DNA of 64,000 bases from Bdellovibrio bacteriovorus. GTDB lineage: Bacteria > Bdellovibrionota > Bdellovibrionia > Bdellovibrionales > Bdellovibrionaceae. Positions within the stretch are counted from its first letter, which is position 1, and the number at the start of each line of letters is the position of its first letter. The stretch is from positions 1,399,018 through 1,463,017 of the forward strand of contig NZ_LUKE01000001.1 in the NCBI RefSeq assembly GCF_001592735.1. Direction: 5' to 3'. Shown here piece by piece: positions 1 to 8,251 of this stretch. Made by a program: the position numbers and the translations under genes. Below the pieces are notes generated by a model. It ran no database searches. It had not been told where the DNA came from and was given only the letters and a program-made list of their open reading frames with translations.

Positions 1-219
1 ACTGTGACATTCAAATTGCCAGCTGGTGAAACAGATAAGCTTTTCGGTACTGTAACAACTACAGATATTTCTAAAGAGCTTCAAAAATCTGGTTACTCAA
101 TCGATCGTCGCGACATCCACTTGGAAGAGCCGATCAAAGTATTGGGTCAACACAAAGCTTTGGTAAAATACGCTGAAGGTTTGGAAGCAAAAATCCAAAT
201 TTCTGTAGAGCGCGCTTAA
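1..219 (+). CDS. rplI: 50S ribosomal protein L9, C-terminal part (gene begins before the window)
   Basis: The open frame enters from the left edge and ends with TAA at 217-219. The visible 72 or so residues match the C-terminal RNA-binding domain of ribosomal protein L9, including the IDRRDIHLEEPIKVLG segment and the end of the domain with ISVERA. L9 binds 23S rRNA at the base of the L1 stalk. In many bacteria rplI is followed by dnaB. Here dnaB lies about 2.4 kb downstream on the opposite strand. A strong intrinsic terminator follows at 244-273, so rplI is probably the last gene of its operon. Confidence 0.93.
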   Translation, partial: TVTFKLPAGETDKLFGTVTTTDISKELQKSGYSIDRRDIHLEEPIKVLGQHKALVKYAEGLEAKIQISVERA

Positions 220-243
220 TAGATTTACTGACGTAAATTTTAA

Positions 244-273
244 AAAGGGAGTCGGAAACGGCTCCCTTTTTTT
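244..273 (+). terminator. Intrinsic terminator of the rplI operon
   Basis: An 8-bp stem (247-254 with 259-266, one G-T pair) closes a GAAA tetraloop and is followed by a run of seven T. It lies 25 bases after the rplI stop. Confidence 0.9.
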
Positions 274-412
274 ATTCCTAAAATCATTCAGCCTTTGTAA
301 ATTCTTCCCGGTTAACGGTTTCCATAACAAACGCTTATGATCAGCATTTGAAAAATTGTATTGCCCTGGTTCCAAATTGGGTGTTTAACCACCCACCAAG
401 GGGAGGGGTTCC

Positions 413-1306
413 ATGAATTCCATGAATCTTTTGAAAGCTGCGGTTCTTACAAGCGTTTTATCTTTGTCAGTCATAGCGTGTTCTCAGAAAGCGCAAAACA
501 CTGAGGAAATCGCGGCAGCCGGTTCTTCTATAATCGGAGGCGTTCAAGTTGAAGCCCAAGATACAATCTCTAAATCAACGGTGGCGATCATCGCTTCGGT
601 GACGACAGAAGATGGTAAAGAAGGCCAATTCATCTGCACAGGTTCTCTTTTAAGCGATAATGTGGTTTTGACTGCGGGTCACTGCGTTCCTACCGAAAAA
701 GAATATAAATCTATCGCTCTTTATGTGATCTTCAGTCGCGATCTAAATAAGATGGAACGCACGGACGTTCGTTTGGTGACGGATGCTCTTATTCACCCAC
801 AATATGGATCTTCGACGGAAGGGGCGGATGCCCATGACGTAGCCGTGATTCGTTTTGCCGGAGCTAAAGCGAGCGGTTATGAAATCGCAAAATTCCTTGA
901 TGACGAATCTGTTTTAACTGAAGGTGCGGTGGTTACTTTAGCTGGTTATGGTTTGAATAAAACTGATGGGGTGAATACCGAAAGCGACAACACTCTTCGC
1001 AAAGTAAACGTTGAAGTTGCTGGTAATTTGGGAAAAAACGAAATCATACTTGATCAACAAAATGGTCGCGGTGCTTGCCACGGGGACTCTGGCGGTCCAG
1101 CATTCATCAATGTTGCCGGTGTTGAGTATGTATGGGGTGTAACAAGCCGGGGTGCTGGTAAAAATGGTGTCGACGACTGCTCTCTTGCAAGTGTTTACAC
1201 AAAAGTTAAATCAGAAAGAACATTCATCAATGCGGCTTTAACTCAGTTGTCTGTAAAACCGGGCTCTCTGTCAGATCTTGATGGACTTGATGGTGAAGGA
1301 ATCTAA
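413..1306 (+). CDS. Secreted trypsin-like serine protease (S1 family), probable lipoprotein
   Basis: A 297-residue protein with a signal peptide ending in a lipobox-like V-I-A-C, which would lipidate Cys23. The chymotrypsin fold is clear: an activation-type N-terminus IIGG at 40-43, TAGHC with catalytic His90, DVAV with Asp142, and GDSGGP with Ser226. The residue at the position equivalent to chymotrypsin 189 is Gly220, so trypsin-like Arg/Lys specificity is not supported; elastase- or chymotrypsin-like cleavage is more likely (inference). Cys222 and Cys256 could form the usual 191-220 disulfide. A purine-rich Shine-Dalgarno (GGGGAGGGG) sits before the start; a second ATG three codons later is also possible. 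The gene stands alone between terminators. Bdellovibrio encodes many such exported proteases, presumably for prey digestion. Confidence 0.9.
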   Translation: MNSMNLLKAAVLTSVLSLSVIACSQKAQNTEEIAAAGSSIIGGVQVEAQDTISKSTVAIIASVTTEDGKEGQFICTGSLLSDNVVLTAGHCVPTEKEYKSIALYVIFSRDLNKMERTDVRLVTDALIHPQYGSSTEGADAHDVAVIRFAGAKASGYEIAKFLDDESVLTEGAVVTLAGYGLNKTDGVNTESDNTLRKVNVEVAGNLGKNEIILDQQNGRGACHGDSGGPAFINVAGVEYVWGVTSRGAGKNGVDDCSLASVYTKVKSERTFINAALTQLSVKPGSLSDLDGLDGEGI

Positions 1307-1308
1307 AT

Positions 1309-1334
1309 CCTAAATTCAATTTAGGTGTTTTTTT
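1309..1334 (+). terminator. Intrinsic terminator after the protease gene
   Basis: CCTAAATT at 1309-1316 pairs with AATTTAGG at 1318-1325 (in practice a 6-bp stem with a 5-base loop), followed by TGT and a run of T. Confidence 0.6.
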
Positions 1335-1335
1335 G

Positions 1336-1364
1336 AAAAGGGCGCAACAGGGGCGCCCTTTTTT
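1336..1364. terminator. Bidirectional terminator between convergent genes
   Basis: GGGCGC at 1340-1345 pairs with GCGCCC at 1353-1358. There are six T on the right and four A on the left, so it can stop the protease transcript and the minus-strand small gene that ends at 1365. Confidence 0.8.
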
Positions 1365-1568
1365 CTATGCGCTGAGTTCGCGATTTTCTTCGGCAAGTTC
1401 TAAGAATACGATTTGAAGGTAGTCAGCCATTACTTCGCGCAACTCTTCTAAAGTCAGCTCGTCTTGGCTTTTTCCGTAACGTTCTAAAATTTTATTGAAC
1501 TCACGCTCAACCGGATCTTGTGGAAGTCCTGTTGCTGCGATCAGTTCCTGCGTCAAACCCTTAGCCAT
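1365..1568 (-). CDS. Small conserved-looking acidic protein, function unknown
   Basis: A 67-residue protein, rich in Glu and Leu, without signal peptide or membrane segment. It is predicted to be mostly helical, with a leucine/glutamate-rich C-terminal half. I do not recognise the family. It is probably real: it has a GGAGG ribosome binding site six bases before the ATG, its codon use resembles the neighbours, and the bidirectional terminator at 1336-1364 directly follows its stop. It appears to be a single-gene transcript. The size and composition would suit a small regulatory or adaptor protein, but nothing in the sequence shows this. Confidence 0.7.
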   Translation of the reverse strand: MAKGLTQELIAATGLPQDPVEREFNKILERYGKSQDELTLEELREVMADYLQIVFLELAEENRELSA

Positions 1569-1696
1569 GATCAGCCTCCGTGCTTATCAAGCGTGTCTCT
1601 ATCCATGAGACGCCCTTAGCAAATCAAGAGGTTAAAGGGAACTCAACAGCAAAGAAGCAAATAGGGCCTTGGTCCAGCAAAACCGCTCTGGGCAGG

Positions 1697-2626
1697 CTAT
1701 CGGCGCCGATGGGTGTAGTTTTTGGCCCAGTGTCGTGCGTTGGGTAAACACCAAAAAAGAAAAGGTAAAAGCAAACGGCGCGGCAGCAATCGGCGCAGGT
1801 AATAAAAAACAATAGCATCAAGTGTAACCGGCACCCATAAGGGAGGGTTTTCGGTTTTAATAACTTTTAAAATTTGTTGAGCGACCTTTTCTGGCGTCGT
1901 ACGCGAGAGATTCATCATCTTTCCCACAAAGGGATTCATATTCTGATAAAAATCACTGTACGGCCCGCTCCAATTCAAAGTCGGCTCAGAATGTTTGGTG
2001 TGATAAACATTTTTGAAAGAATCGCTGTGAATGAATCCGGGTTGCACAAGTACGATCCTGACACCAAAAGGTCGCATCTCGTACCAAAGAGCCTCGGACG
2101 CCCCCTCCAGAGCGAATTTGGAGGCGGTATAGGAGGCCATCGTCGGCATCGCTAGCATCCCGCTGACCGAAGAAATATTAATGATCTTTCCGCGGCCGGT
2201 ATCGCGCATATGAGGAATGCAAAGGCGAATCAAACTCATGGGGCCGAGATAATTTGTGGCTAACTGCAATTTTTCATCTTCTTCGGTCATGTGTTCCACG
2301 ACCGAACGATAAGAAATGCCGGCGTTGTTAATTAAAACATCCACCCCACCCCACAGCTTTTGGATATCATTGTAAAGTCGCGAACGATCTTCTTCGCTGG
2401 TCACATCCATCGGTAAAACTTGAAAGCGATCGTTTTGGGGAAATCGAGCCCTTGCTTCTTCCAGACTTTTTTCGCGAACCGTGGCGATCACGCGATATTC
2501 ATGACAGTGATAAAGCATCTGGGCTAGGGCTAAACCAATGCCGCGATTACAACCCGTCACTAAGATGACGGGTTTGAAGTTCTGATCAATATTATTTCGG
2601 CGAAACCAATACAGTACGGACTTCAT
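1697..2626 (-). CDS. Short-chain dehydrogenase/reductase (classical SDR)
   Basis: A 309-residue NAD(P)-dependent oxidoreductase of the classical SDR family. Visible hallmarks are the cofactor motif TGCNRGIG at 24-31, NNAG at 100-103, catalytic Ser153 in ISS, and the YxxxK pair Tyr166/Lys170. The C-terminal 60 residues are hydrophobic and basic (YYLRRLLPRRLLLPFLFW region), so the enzyme may associate with the membrane. Substrate cannot be read from the sequence; relatives act on retinol, steroids or long-chain alcohols. The start lies 15 bases after the dnaB stop in the same direction, so it is probably co-transcribed with dnaB. Confidence 0.88.
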   Translation of the reverse strand: MKSVLYWFRRNNIDQNFKPVILVTGCNRGIGLALAQMLYHCHEYRVIATVREKSLEEARARFPQNDRFQVLPMDVTSEEDRSRLYNDIQKLWGGVDVLINNAGISYRSVVEHMTEEDEKLQLATNYLGPMSLIRLCIPHMRDTGRGKIINISSVSGMLAMPTMASYTASKFALEGASEALWYEMRPFGVRIVLVQPGFIHSDSFKNVYHTKHSEPTLNWSGPYSDFYQNMNPFVGKMMNLSRTTPEKVAQQILKVIKTENPPLWVPVTLDAIVFYYLRRLLPRRLLLPFLFWCLPNARHWAKNYTHRRR

Positions 2627-2641
2627 AGAAATCCATCATAA

Positions 2642-4066
2642 CTATGCAGGAGCTCCTGGGGCAAAGTTTTTAGGTCTGCCGCCCGGCATAGGAGGTGGCG
2701 CTTGTGGTGGAGGCATTTGCGCAATGCCGCCCCCACTATGACCTTCTGGTTCCGCGTCACGGAATCTATTGTACTGAGCATCGAAACGTAATTTTACTGG
2801 GCCCGTGGCACCATTACGTTGCTTACCGACGATGACTTCCGCATGACCCTGTTTGTCGGGGTTTTCTTTGTCATAGTAGTCATCACGATAAAGCATCATG
2901 ATAACGTCGGCATCTTGCTCGATCGATCCGGACTCACGCAGATCCGATAACATTGGTTTTTTCTCGGTACGCCCCTCAACCCCACGATTCAGCTGGGCAA
3001 GGGCGATGATTGGAATCTGCAGTTCTTTGGCAATAGACTTTAAAGATTTTGAGATCTCTGCAACCTCTTGTTCACGCGAAGAGAACTTTTGCTTCATGCT
3101 CATCAACTGCAAGTAGTCGATCATGATAACATCAAGACCATGCTCTGCCTTTAAACGACGCGCGCGAGAACGAATCTCAAAGGGTGACATCCCTGGTGTA
3201 TCATCGATGAAAATCGAAGCTTCACTAAGAGCGCTGGCCGCGTTAATCAACTTGGGCCATGCCGAATCTTGAATACGACCATTACGGATTTCACTCATGC
3301 TGACTTTGGACTCCGCAGACAACATACGCATCATCATCGATTCTTTACCCATTTCTAAAGAGAAATAAGCAACCGTCTTTTTCAGACGAAGAGCAATATG
3401 TTGAGCGACGTTCAGAGAGAACGCGGTTTTACCCATTGACGGACGAGCGGCGATAATGGTCATTTCACCCGGGTGAAGACCCGCGGTCATTTCATCAAGC
3501 TTTTTAAAGCCTGTTCCGATACCGGTGATTTCGGCTTTATTTTTATAAAGCTCTTCGATTTTTTGAATCGAAGCCTTTACGATTTCCATTGAGCCCACAA
3601 GGCCCGTTTTGGTTTTGTTTTCGCCGATTTTAAAGATCTCGGATTCCGCTTGGTCTACGAAAGACTCCACGTCCGTAAAATCTTGTTCGTAAGCTTTTTC
3701 GATCAACTGGCTATTGATTTGGATCAAACGACGTAAAGTCGCCTTGTCTTTCACGATTTTAGCGTGTGAAGAAATATTAGCTGACGAAATGGTTTTATCT
3801 AAAAGACTGATTAAGTATTCAGGCCCACCGACCATATCCATGGAACCTTCGCCCTGAAGGACGTTGGTGACCGTGATGATATCAATCGGCTGATTTTTAC
3901 TGTGCAGATCTTTAATCGCGTTATAGATCTTTTGATGAGCGGGCTTATAGAAATCATCGGCCATCAAAAGATCGCCGATCTGATCTAAAGCCTCGCGGTC
4001 TAGCATTAGACCGCCCAAGATGGATTGTTCTGCCTCAAGATTCTGAGGTGGAATTCTCGTACTCAT
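2642..4066 (-). CDS. dnaB: Replicative DNA helicase DnaB
   Basis: A 474-residue hexameric helicase that unwinds DNA ahead of the replisome. The N-terminal primase-interaction domain covers about residues 5-105. The RecA-like motor carries Walker A ARPSMGKTAF at 207-216, Walker B DVIMIDYLQL at 312-321, the LSDLRESGSIEQDAD motif near 373-387, and a probable arginine finger in RDDYYD. No intein interrupts the Walker A region. The C-terminal 40 residues are a low-complexity Pro/Gly tail, which is longer than in E. coli. AGAGGGG precedes the ATG. Usually rplI and dnaB are co-directional; here they are on opposite strands. It lies downstream of queE and fis. Confidence 0.97.
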   Translation of the reverse strand: MSTRIPPQNLEAEQSILGGLMLDREALDQIGDLLMADDFYKPAHQKIYNAIKDLHSKNQPIDIITVTNVLQGEGSMDMVGGPEYLISLLDKTISSANISSHAKIVKDKATLRRLIQINSQLIEKAYEQDFTDVESFVDQAESEIFKIGENKTKTGLVGSMEIVKASIQKIEELYKNKAEITGIGTGFKKLDEMTAGLHPGEMTIIAARPSMGKTAFSLNVAQHIALRLKKTVAYFSLEMGKESMMMRMLSAESKVSMSEIRNGRIQDSAWPKLINAASALSEASIFIDDTPGMSPFEIRSRARRLKAEHGLDVIMIDYLQLMSMKQKFSSREQEVAEISKSLKSIAKELQIPIIALAQLNRGVEGRTEKKPMLSDLRESGSIEQDADVIMMLYRDDYYDKENPDKQGHAEVIVGKQRNGATGPVKLRFDAQYNRFRDAEPEGHSGGGIAQMPPPQAPPPMPGGRPKNFAPGAPA

Positions 4067-4157
4067 TGAACCCCTCTAAGAGTAACGAAATTAAAGACCA
4101 AGAAAAACAATTGCGGGTCAAAAACAAGTTGGTGGTTCTAAGAAGGCCCGCTGCTGC

Positions 4158-4457
4158 TTAATTCAATTTTTTTACGCGAATCTTGTAGTTGTCAATTTTC
4201 TTTTTAAGCGTGTTGCGGTTGATGCCAAGCATTTGTGCGGTTTTCACTTGGTTGCCGTTGTAGGCGCGAAGCGCAAGTTCAAGAAGTGGTTTTTCAACTT
4301 GTTCAATAACGACATTGTACAAACCGTTCAGTTCCACTTGAGCTTCTTTTTGTTGAGCGAAAAGAACTTCTAGCTTGCTCTTCACGAGCTTCTCTAGGCT
4401 CACGGACTGAAGATTAGCGACAAAAAGATTATCTGAACTGTTTAGGTTCGGCGTCAT
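4158..4457 (-). CDS. fis: Fis-family nucleoid-associated DNA-binding protein
   Basis: A 99-residue protein, almost exactly the length of E. coli Fis (98). The C-terminal half carries the Fis helix-turn-helix, with GNQVKTAQMLGINRNTL and the basic end KKKIDNY closely resembling E. coli GNQTRAALMMGINRGTL. The segment before it (LYNVVIEQVEKPLLELAL) matches the dimerisation helix. A longer frame runs upstream to 4523 but would enter the queE gene. The ATG at 4455-4457 has AGGGAG immediately upstream, so I chose it. Fis bends DNA and shapes the nucleoid; together with the histone at 18505 the window encodes two candidate chromatin proteins. It could also be an NtrC-type regulator fragment, but the length argues for Fis. 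Confidence 0.85.
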   Translation of the reverse strand: MTPNLNSSDNLFVANLQSVSLEKLVKSKLEVLFAQQKEAQVELNGLYNVVIEQVEKPLLELALRAYNGNQVKTAQMLGINRNTLKKKIDNYKIRVKKLN

Positions 4458-4495
4458 GGAACTCCCTAAAAATGTCTGCTTGTGTTGGTTGGAGA

Positions 4496-5134
4496 TTATA
4501 CTCCGCGTGTTTCGGGAGACCAAATATACTTATGCAGCTGCAATTGCAACCTCGCAGATGATTTTTTTTGCAGGATGCGCTCGGCCAACCAGCGTTCAGA
4601 TACTTGGCCGTATGATGGGCTGTATAAAACCACAAATTTTTCGAATAAATTATGTTGACGGCAGAATTCTTCAGACCAGTTCAGATCTTCGTCAGAACAG
4701 ATCACGAACTTGTACTCCGTGCTGGGTGTGGAAAAGCGAATGTTGTCCATGATGAATGAATCTGCCGCACCACTGTCTGGTGTTTTCACATCTAAAATAA
4801 TCTTTACGCGTGGATCAACATGCTCGATACTTTTTGAGCCACTTGTTTCTAAAGAAACTTTATAGCCGCGATCACACAAAATCTTCATCAAAGTGTGAAC
4901 TTCTTTTTGTAACAAAGGTTCGCCGCCTGTAACACACACTGCAGGCGCTTGATGCGAGTCGATTTCGTTCAAAATCTTTTCCAGATCTTGCATCTCGCCT
5001 TCATAGTACGAATATTTGGTGTCGCAATAAGTGCAGCGCAGATTGCAGGCTGTTAGGCGCACAAAGACTGTGGGAATTCCCACATAAGTCGTTTCGCCTT
5101 GAATACTATAGAAAATCTCATTTATTTTAAGCAT
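4496..5134 (-). CDS. queE: 7-carboxy-7-deazaguanine synthase (radical SAM)
   Basis: A 212-residue radical SAM enzyme that converts 6-carboxytetrahydropterin to 7-carboxy-7-deazaguanine in queuosine synthesis. It begins with the family signature KINEIFYSIQGET and carries the cluster-binding cysteines C30, C34 and C37 in the C-x3-C-x2-C spacing used by QueE and other radical SAM proteins. The GGEPLL motif near residue 106 contributes to SAM binding. A later enzyme of the pathway, QueF, is encoded at 60182-60694. The gene heads the minus-strand run queE-fis-dnaB-SDR and is divergent from ftsK. Confidence 0.92.
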   Translation of the reverse strand: MLKINEIFYSIQGETTYVGIPTVFVRLTACNLRCTYCDTKYSYYEGEMQDLEKILNEIDSHQAPAVCVTGGEPLLQKEVHTLMKILCDRGYKVSLETSGSKSIEHVDPRVKIILDVKTPDSGAADSFIMDNIRFSTPSTEYKFVICSDEDLNWSEEFCRQHNLFEKFVVLYSPSYGQVSERWLAERILQKKSSARLQLQLHKYIWSPETRGV

Positions 5135-5240
5135 TTGATGGGCCTGCGTTAGGACTAACTATGTGCCGTACCACAGGGCCTAGGTCAAGGTTCGCCTCCA
5201 GGAGAATGACTAACCTGGCGAAATTTCGTAAATTTTTTAA

Positions 5241-7604
5241 ATGAACCAATTCCTTAAAAAGTTTCGACAGGATGTCATCGCAATCAGCTTTTTAGGTATC
5301 GGGCTATTCCTTGCCCTATCCCTTGCCAGCTACAATCCATTTGATCCCTCTATGAATTCGATAGGTCAGGGCCTAAAGGCGCTGAATTATTGTGGGATTG
5401 TGGGAAGCTTTTTAGCGGATCTTTTGTACCAATTCTTGGGCTTAGCCGCTTGGGTGGTGGTATTTAGCTGTTTCCGTATGTCTTATGCGGCTTTTACTGG
5501 GGAATCTTTAAACCTGAAAAACATCCGTTTTGTCTGGTCGTTGCTTTTAATTGTGAATATCGCAGCGCTCTTTAGCCTGTATTTACCGACAACCAAGCTT
5601 TTCCGGGACCAAATTTATTTAGGCGGTCTATTGGGTTTAGGTGTTTCGGCGTCATTAATGCGCGCCTTTAACTCCGTGGGCGTTCAGGTGATCTTATGGT
5701 CTGTGATGGCTGTTCTTATCGTTTTCTATTTTGAAAAATCGGTCAAAGAATTGACCGAAGCGCCCCGGGCCTTGATCGGCTATATCCGCAAAAAGAAAAT
5801 TTTAGCGGCCATTGGCGCATTCTTTGGTGGAATGTTTGTTCAAGAAAAAAAGGTCAAAGTTAAAAAGACCGAAGAAAAACCAAAAGCCATCTTCCCGCTT
5901 TCGGATAAAAAATTCCTTGAAGGCAAGCCTGAACAACTGCCATTAAAATCCTTAGCCGAAGACGATGAAGAAGAAGTCGAAGAGCTGGAAGAAGAAGAAG
6001 AGGATTTTGAGGATGAAGAAACGCCGGCCTTAAAGCTTGCGCAAAAACGCAAAGTCGTGATGAAGGCCAAGCCTCCTCGTCGTATCGAAAACTGGGACAT
6101 GCCAAAGCTCGGGCTATTAGAAGACCCACCAGCCTCGCGTATTAAAATTGATAAAGCCGAAATTCAGCGTAAAGCGGATTTGCTGGTAGAAAAATTAAAA
6201 AACTTTTCTATCGAAGGACAAATTCAAGATGCCAAACCAGGTCCCCTGGTTACGATGTATGAATTTAAACCAAATGCGGACGTCAAGATTTCTAAGATCT
6301 CTGAGTTGGAAGATGACTTATCACTTGCCCTTTCATCTGAATCAGTGCGCGTTGTGGGTCATATTCCGGGAACGGATGTTGTCGGTATTGAAACTGCGAA
6401 CTTAAAGCGTGAAACGGTTTATTATAAAGATTTGATCGCCGAAGATCAGTTTTGGAATGACGACTTAGCCTTGCCGATGGCCGTGGGTCGTGCGGTGGAT
6501 GGTGAACCTAAAGTGGTGGATCTGCGCAAGATGCCGCATTTACTGATTGCCGGTACTACAGGTTCGGGTAAGTCGGTTTTTGTCGGATCCATCATTACCG
6601 GAATGCTGTTCCGTCATTCGCCCAAAACTTTGCGTTTAGTTTTGATCGATCCAAAAATGGTCGACTTAGCGCCGTTTGCGGGTGTTCCGCATTTGATTTT
6701 GCCACATGTGACGGAGCCCAAAAAAGCGGGAACGGCGTTAAAGTGGGCCGTGCGCGAAATGGAAAAGCGTTACAAATCGCTTTCTAAGTTCGGTGTCGGA
6801 AAAATTGAAGCGTTTAATGAAAAAACCGCGGGTCTTTCGAAAGACCAAATTGAAGAACACGAAAAAACCAATTTGGAATTAGAAGAGGGCAAAGCAAAAC
6901 TAGATCAGTATTATTACCAACCACTTCCATATATCGTGATTGTCGTGGATGAGTTGGCCGATCTGATGATCGTTGAAAAACAAAATATTGAAGAGCCGAT
7001 TCAGCGTTTAACGCAAAAAGCGCGTGCTTGCGGTATTCATCTTATTTTGGCCACACAATCTCCGCGTAAAGACGTGGTGACGGGTTTAATTAAGACGAAT
7101 ATTCCAGGTCGTGTGGCCTTAAAGGTCGCTTCTAAAATGGACTCGCGAATTATCATCGATGACTCCGGCGCGGAGCGCATGCTTCCAAACGGTGACATGC
7201 TTTTCCAAGCGCCAGGTGTCGGTAAACCCACTCGCCATCACGGTCCCTATTTGTCAGATAAAGAAATTGGCAATGTCGTTAAACATTGGGCGGATCAGGC
7301 AGAGCCTGAATATGACCCATTAGCAATGAAAGCCCTGGATGGTTTCTCTGGTGACGGAGCAGAAGCCGGGGGCGATGGCGGCGGCGGATTTGAAGAAGAA
7401 GAATACGACGAGCGTTATGATGAAATCTTAGCGTGGGCATCAGGACAAAAGGAAATTTCCGCATCCCTCATCCAGCGTAAATTCCGTTTGGGCTATCCAC
7501 GGGCCGCGCGCATGATTGAACTGTTTGAAAAAGAAGGTGTTGTGGGCCCGGCGAATGGCAGCAAGCCGCGTCAAGTTTTAGTAAGTAGTTTTAGCGATCG
7601 GTGA
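5241..7604 (+). CDS. ftsK: FtsK/SpoIIIE DNA translocase
   Basis: A 787-residue membrane-anchored motor that pumps chromosomal DNA at the division septum. The N-terminal 170 residues hold about four transmembrane segments. A short acidic linker (around 225-275, many Asp/Glu) replaces the long linker of E. coli FtsK. The motor has Walker A GTTGSGKS at 438-445 and Walker B IVIVVDELADLM near 563-575. The last 70 residues form the winged-helix gamma domain (EISASLIQRKFRLGYPRAARMI) that reads KOPS-type sites. No clear Shine-Dalgarno precedes the ATG; the leader is AT-rich. The gene is divergent from queE. The septum role in a filamentously growing predator is inferred. Confidence 0.95.
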   Translation: MNQFLKKFRQDVIAISFLGIGLFLALSLASYNPFDPSMNSIGQGLKALNYCGIVGSFLADLLYQFLGLAAWVVVFSCFRMSYAAFTGESLNLKNIRFVWSLLLIVNIAALFSLYLPTTKLFRDQIYLGGLLGLGVSASLMRAFNSVGVQVILWSVMAVLIVFYFEKSVKELTEAPRALIGYIRKKKILAAIGAFFGGMFVQEKKVKVKKTEEKPKAIFPLSDKKFLEGKPEQLPLKSLAEDDEEEVEELEEEEEDFEDEETPALKLAQKRKVVMKAKPPRRIENWDMPKLGLLEDPPASRIKIDKAEIQRKADLLVEKLKNFSIEGQIQDAKPGPLVTMYEFKPNADVKISKISELEDDLSLALSSESVRVVGHIPGTDVVGIETANLKRETVYYKDLIAEDQFWNDDLALPMAVGRAVDGEPKVVDLRKMPHLLIAGTTGSGKSVFVGSIITGMLFRHSPKTLRLVLIDPKMVDLAPFAGVPHLILPHVTEPKKAGTALKWAVREMEKRYKSLSKFGVGKIEAFNEKTAGLSKDQIEEHEKTNLELEEGKAKLDQYYYQPLPYIVIVVDELADLMIVEKQNIEEPIQRLTQKARACGIHLILATQSPRKDVVTGLIKTNIPGRVALKVASKMDSRIIIDDSGAERMLPNGDMLFQAPGVGKPTRHHGPYLSDKEIGNVVKHWADQAEPEYDPLAMKALDGFSGDGAEAGGDGGGGFEEEEYDERYDEILAWASGQKEISASLIQRKFRLGYPRAARMIELFEKEGVVGPANGSKPRQVLVSSFSDR

Positions 7605-7675
7605 TTTGAGACTTGACCGTACCTCCCTTGGTCGTGGTGTGATTAAAACACTAAAAACCATTCAAGGAGGATTTT

Positions 7676-8248
7676 ATGGTAAAGGCTTTAATCGCCGCTC
7701 TAGGTCTAGCGTTTTCATTGAACGCAGTTGCTGCACCATCTGCAGTAGAAGTAGTAACGTCTCTTCAACAACAAGCGATCATGGATCAAGCTCAAACAAT
7801 GGGTTTGGACTGGAAAGTTGGCGACCGCGCTGACTACAGCATCGACATGGGTTTCATCAAAGGAACTATGGTCATGTCTGTCACTCAAATTGTTGCTGAA
7901 GGTATCTGGATGACTCAAGATGCTGATCTTGGTTTCGCTGGAAAACAAAAAATTGAAACTTTGATGGATCCAAACACGGGTGAAATCAAAAAAATGCTAG
8001 TTAACGGTAAAGAGCAAGCTCCACCAAAACAAGATGTTGAAATCATCGAAGTTAAAGAGGACAAAATCACGGTTCCTGCTGGTACTTTCGAGTGCATCCA
8101 CGCACGTCTTAAAAACAAAGAAGACAACTCCGAAATCAACGCATGGATCAACCCACAAATCGTTCCACTTTCTGGAATGTTGAAACAAGTTGCTCCAAGC
8201 CAATTCGGTAACGTGACTGTTCTATTGAAATCTTTCAAAAAGAACTAA
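7676..8248 (+). CDS. Secreted protein of unknown function, probably abundant
   Basis: A 190-residue exported protein with a typical signal peptide that would be cleaved after the Ala-rich NAVAA segment near residue 20. The mature part has alternating beta-type sequence (VPAGTFECIHARLK, followed by INAWINPQIVPLSGMLK), reminiscent of the DUF3108/LolA-like beta-sheet proteins of the periplasm; this is a loose resemblance only. The near-perfect Shine-Dalgarno AAGGAGGA and frequent use of preferred codons suggest high expression. An intrinsic terminator 23 bases after the stop (8271-8300) lies inside the next gene. Confidence 0.8.
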   Translation: MVKALIAALGLAFSLNAVAAPSAVEVVTSLQQQAIMDQAQTMGLDWKVGDRADYSIDMGFIKGTMVMSVTQIVAEGIWMTQDADLGFAGKQKIETLMDPNTGEIKKMLVNGKEQAPPKQDVEIIEVKEDKITVPAGTFECIHARLKNKEDNSEINAWINPQIVPLSGMLKQVAPSQFGNVTVLLKSFKKN

Positions 8249-8251
8249 TTA

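Noticed and set aside
1624-1821. 65-codon minus-strand frame overlapping the dehydrogenase gene
   Set aside because: It overlaps the SDR gene in another frame, has no ribosome binding site and an implausible composition.
5840-6129. Ser-rich and Leu-rich open frames on the minus strand within ftsK
   Set aside because: They are the reverse frames of the acidic GAA-rich linker of ftsK, with no ribosome binding site.
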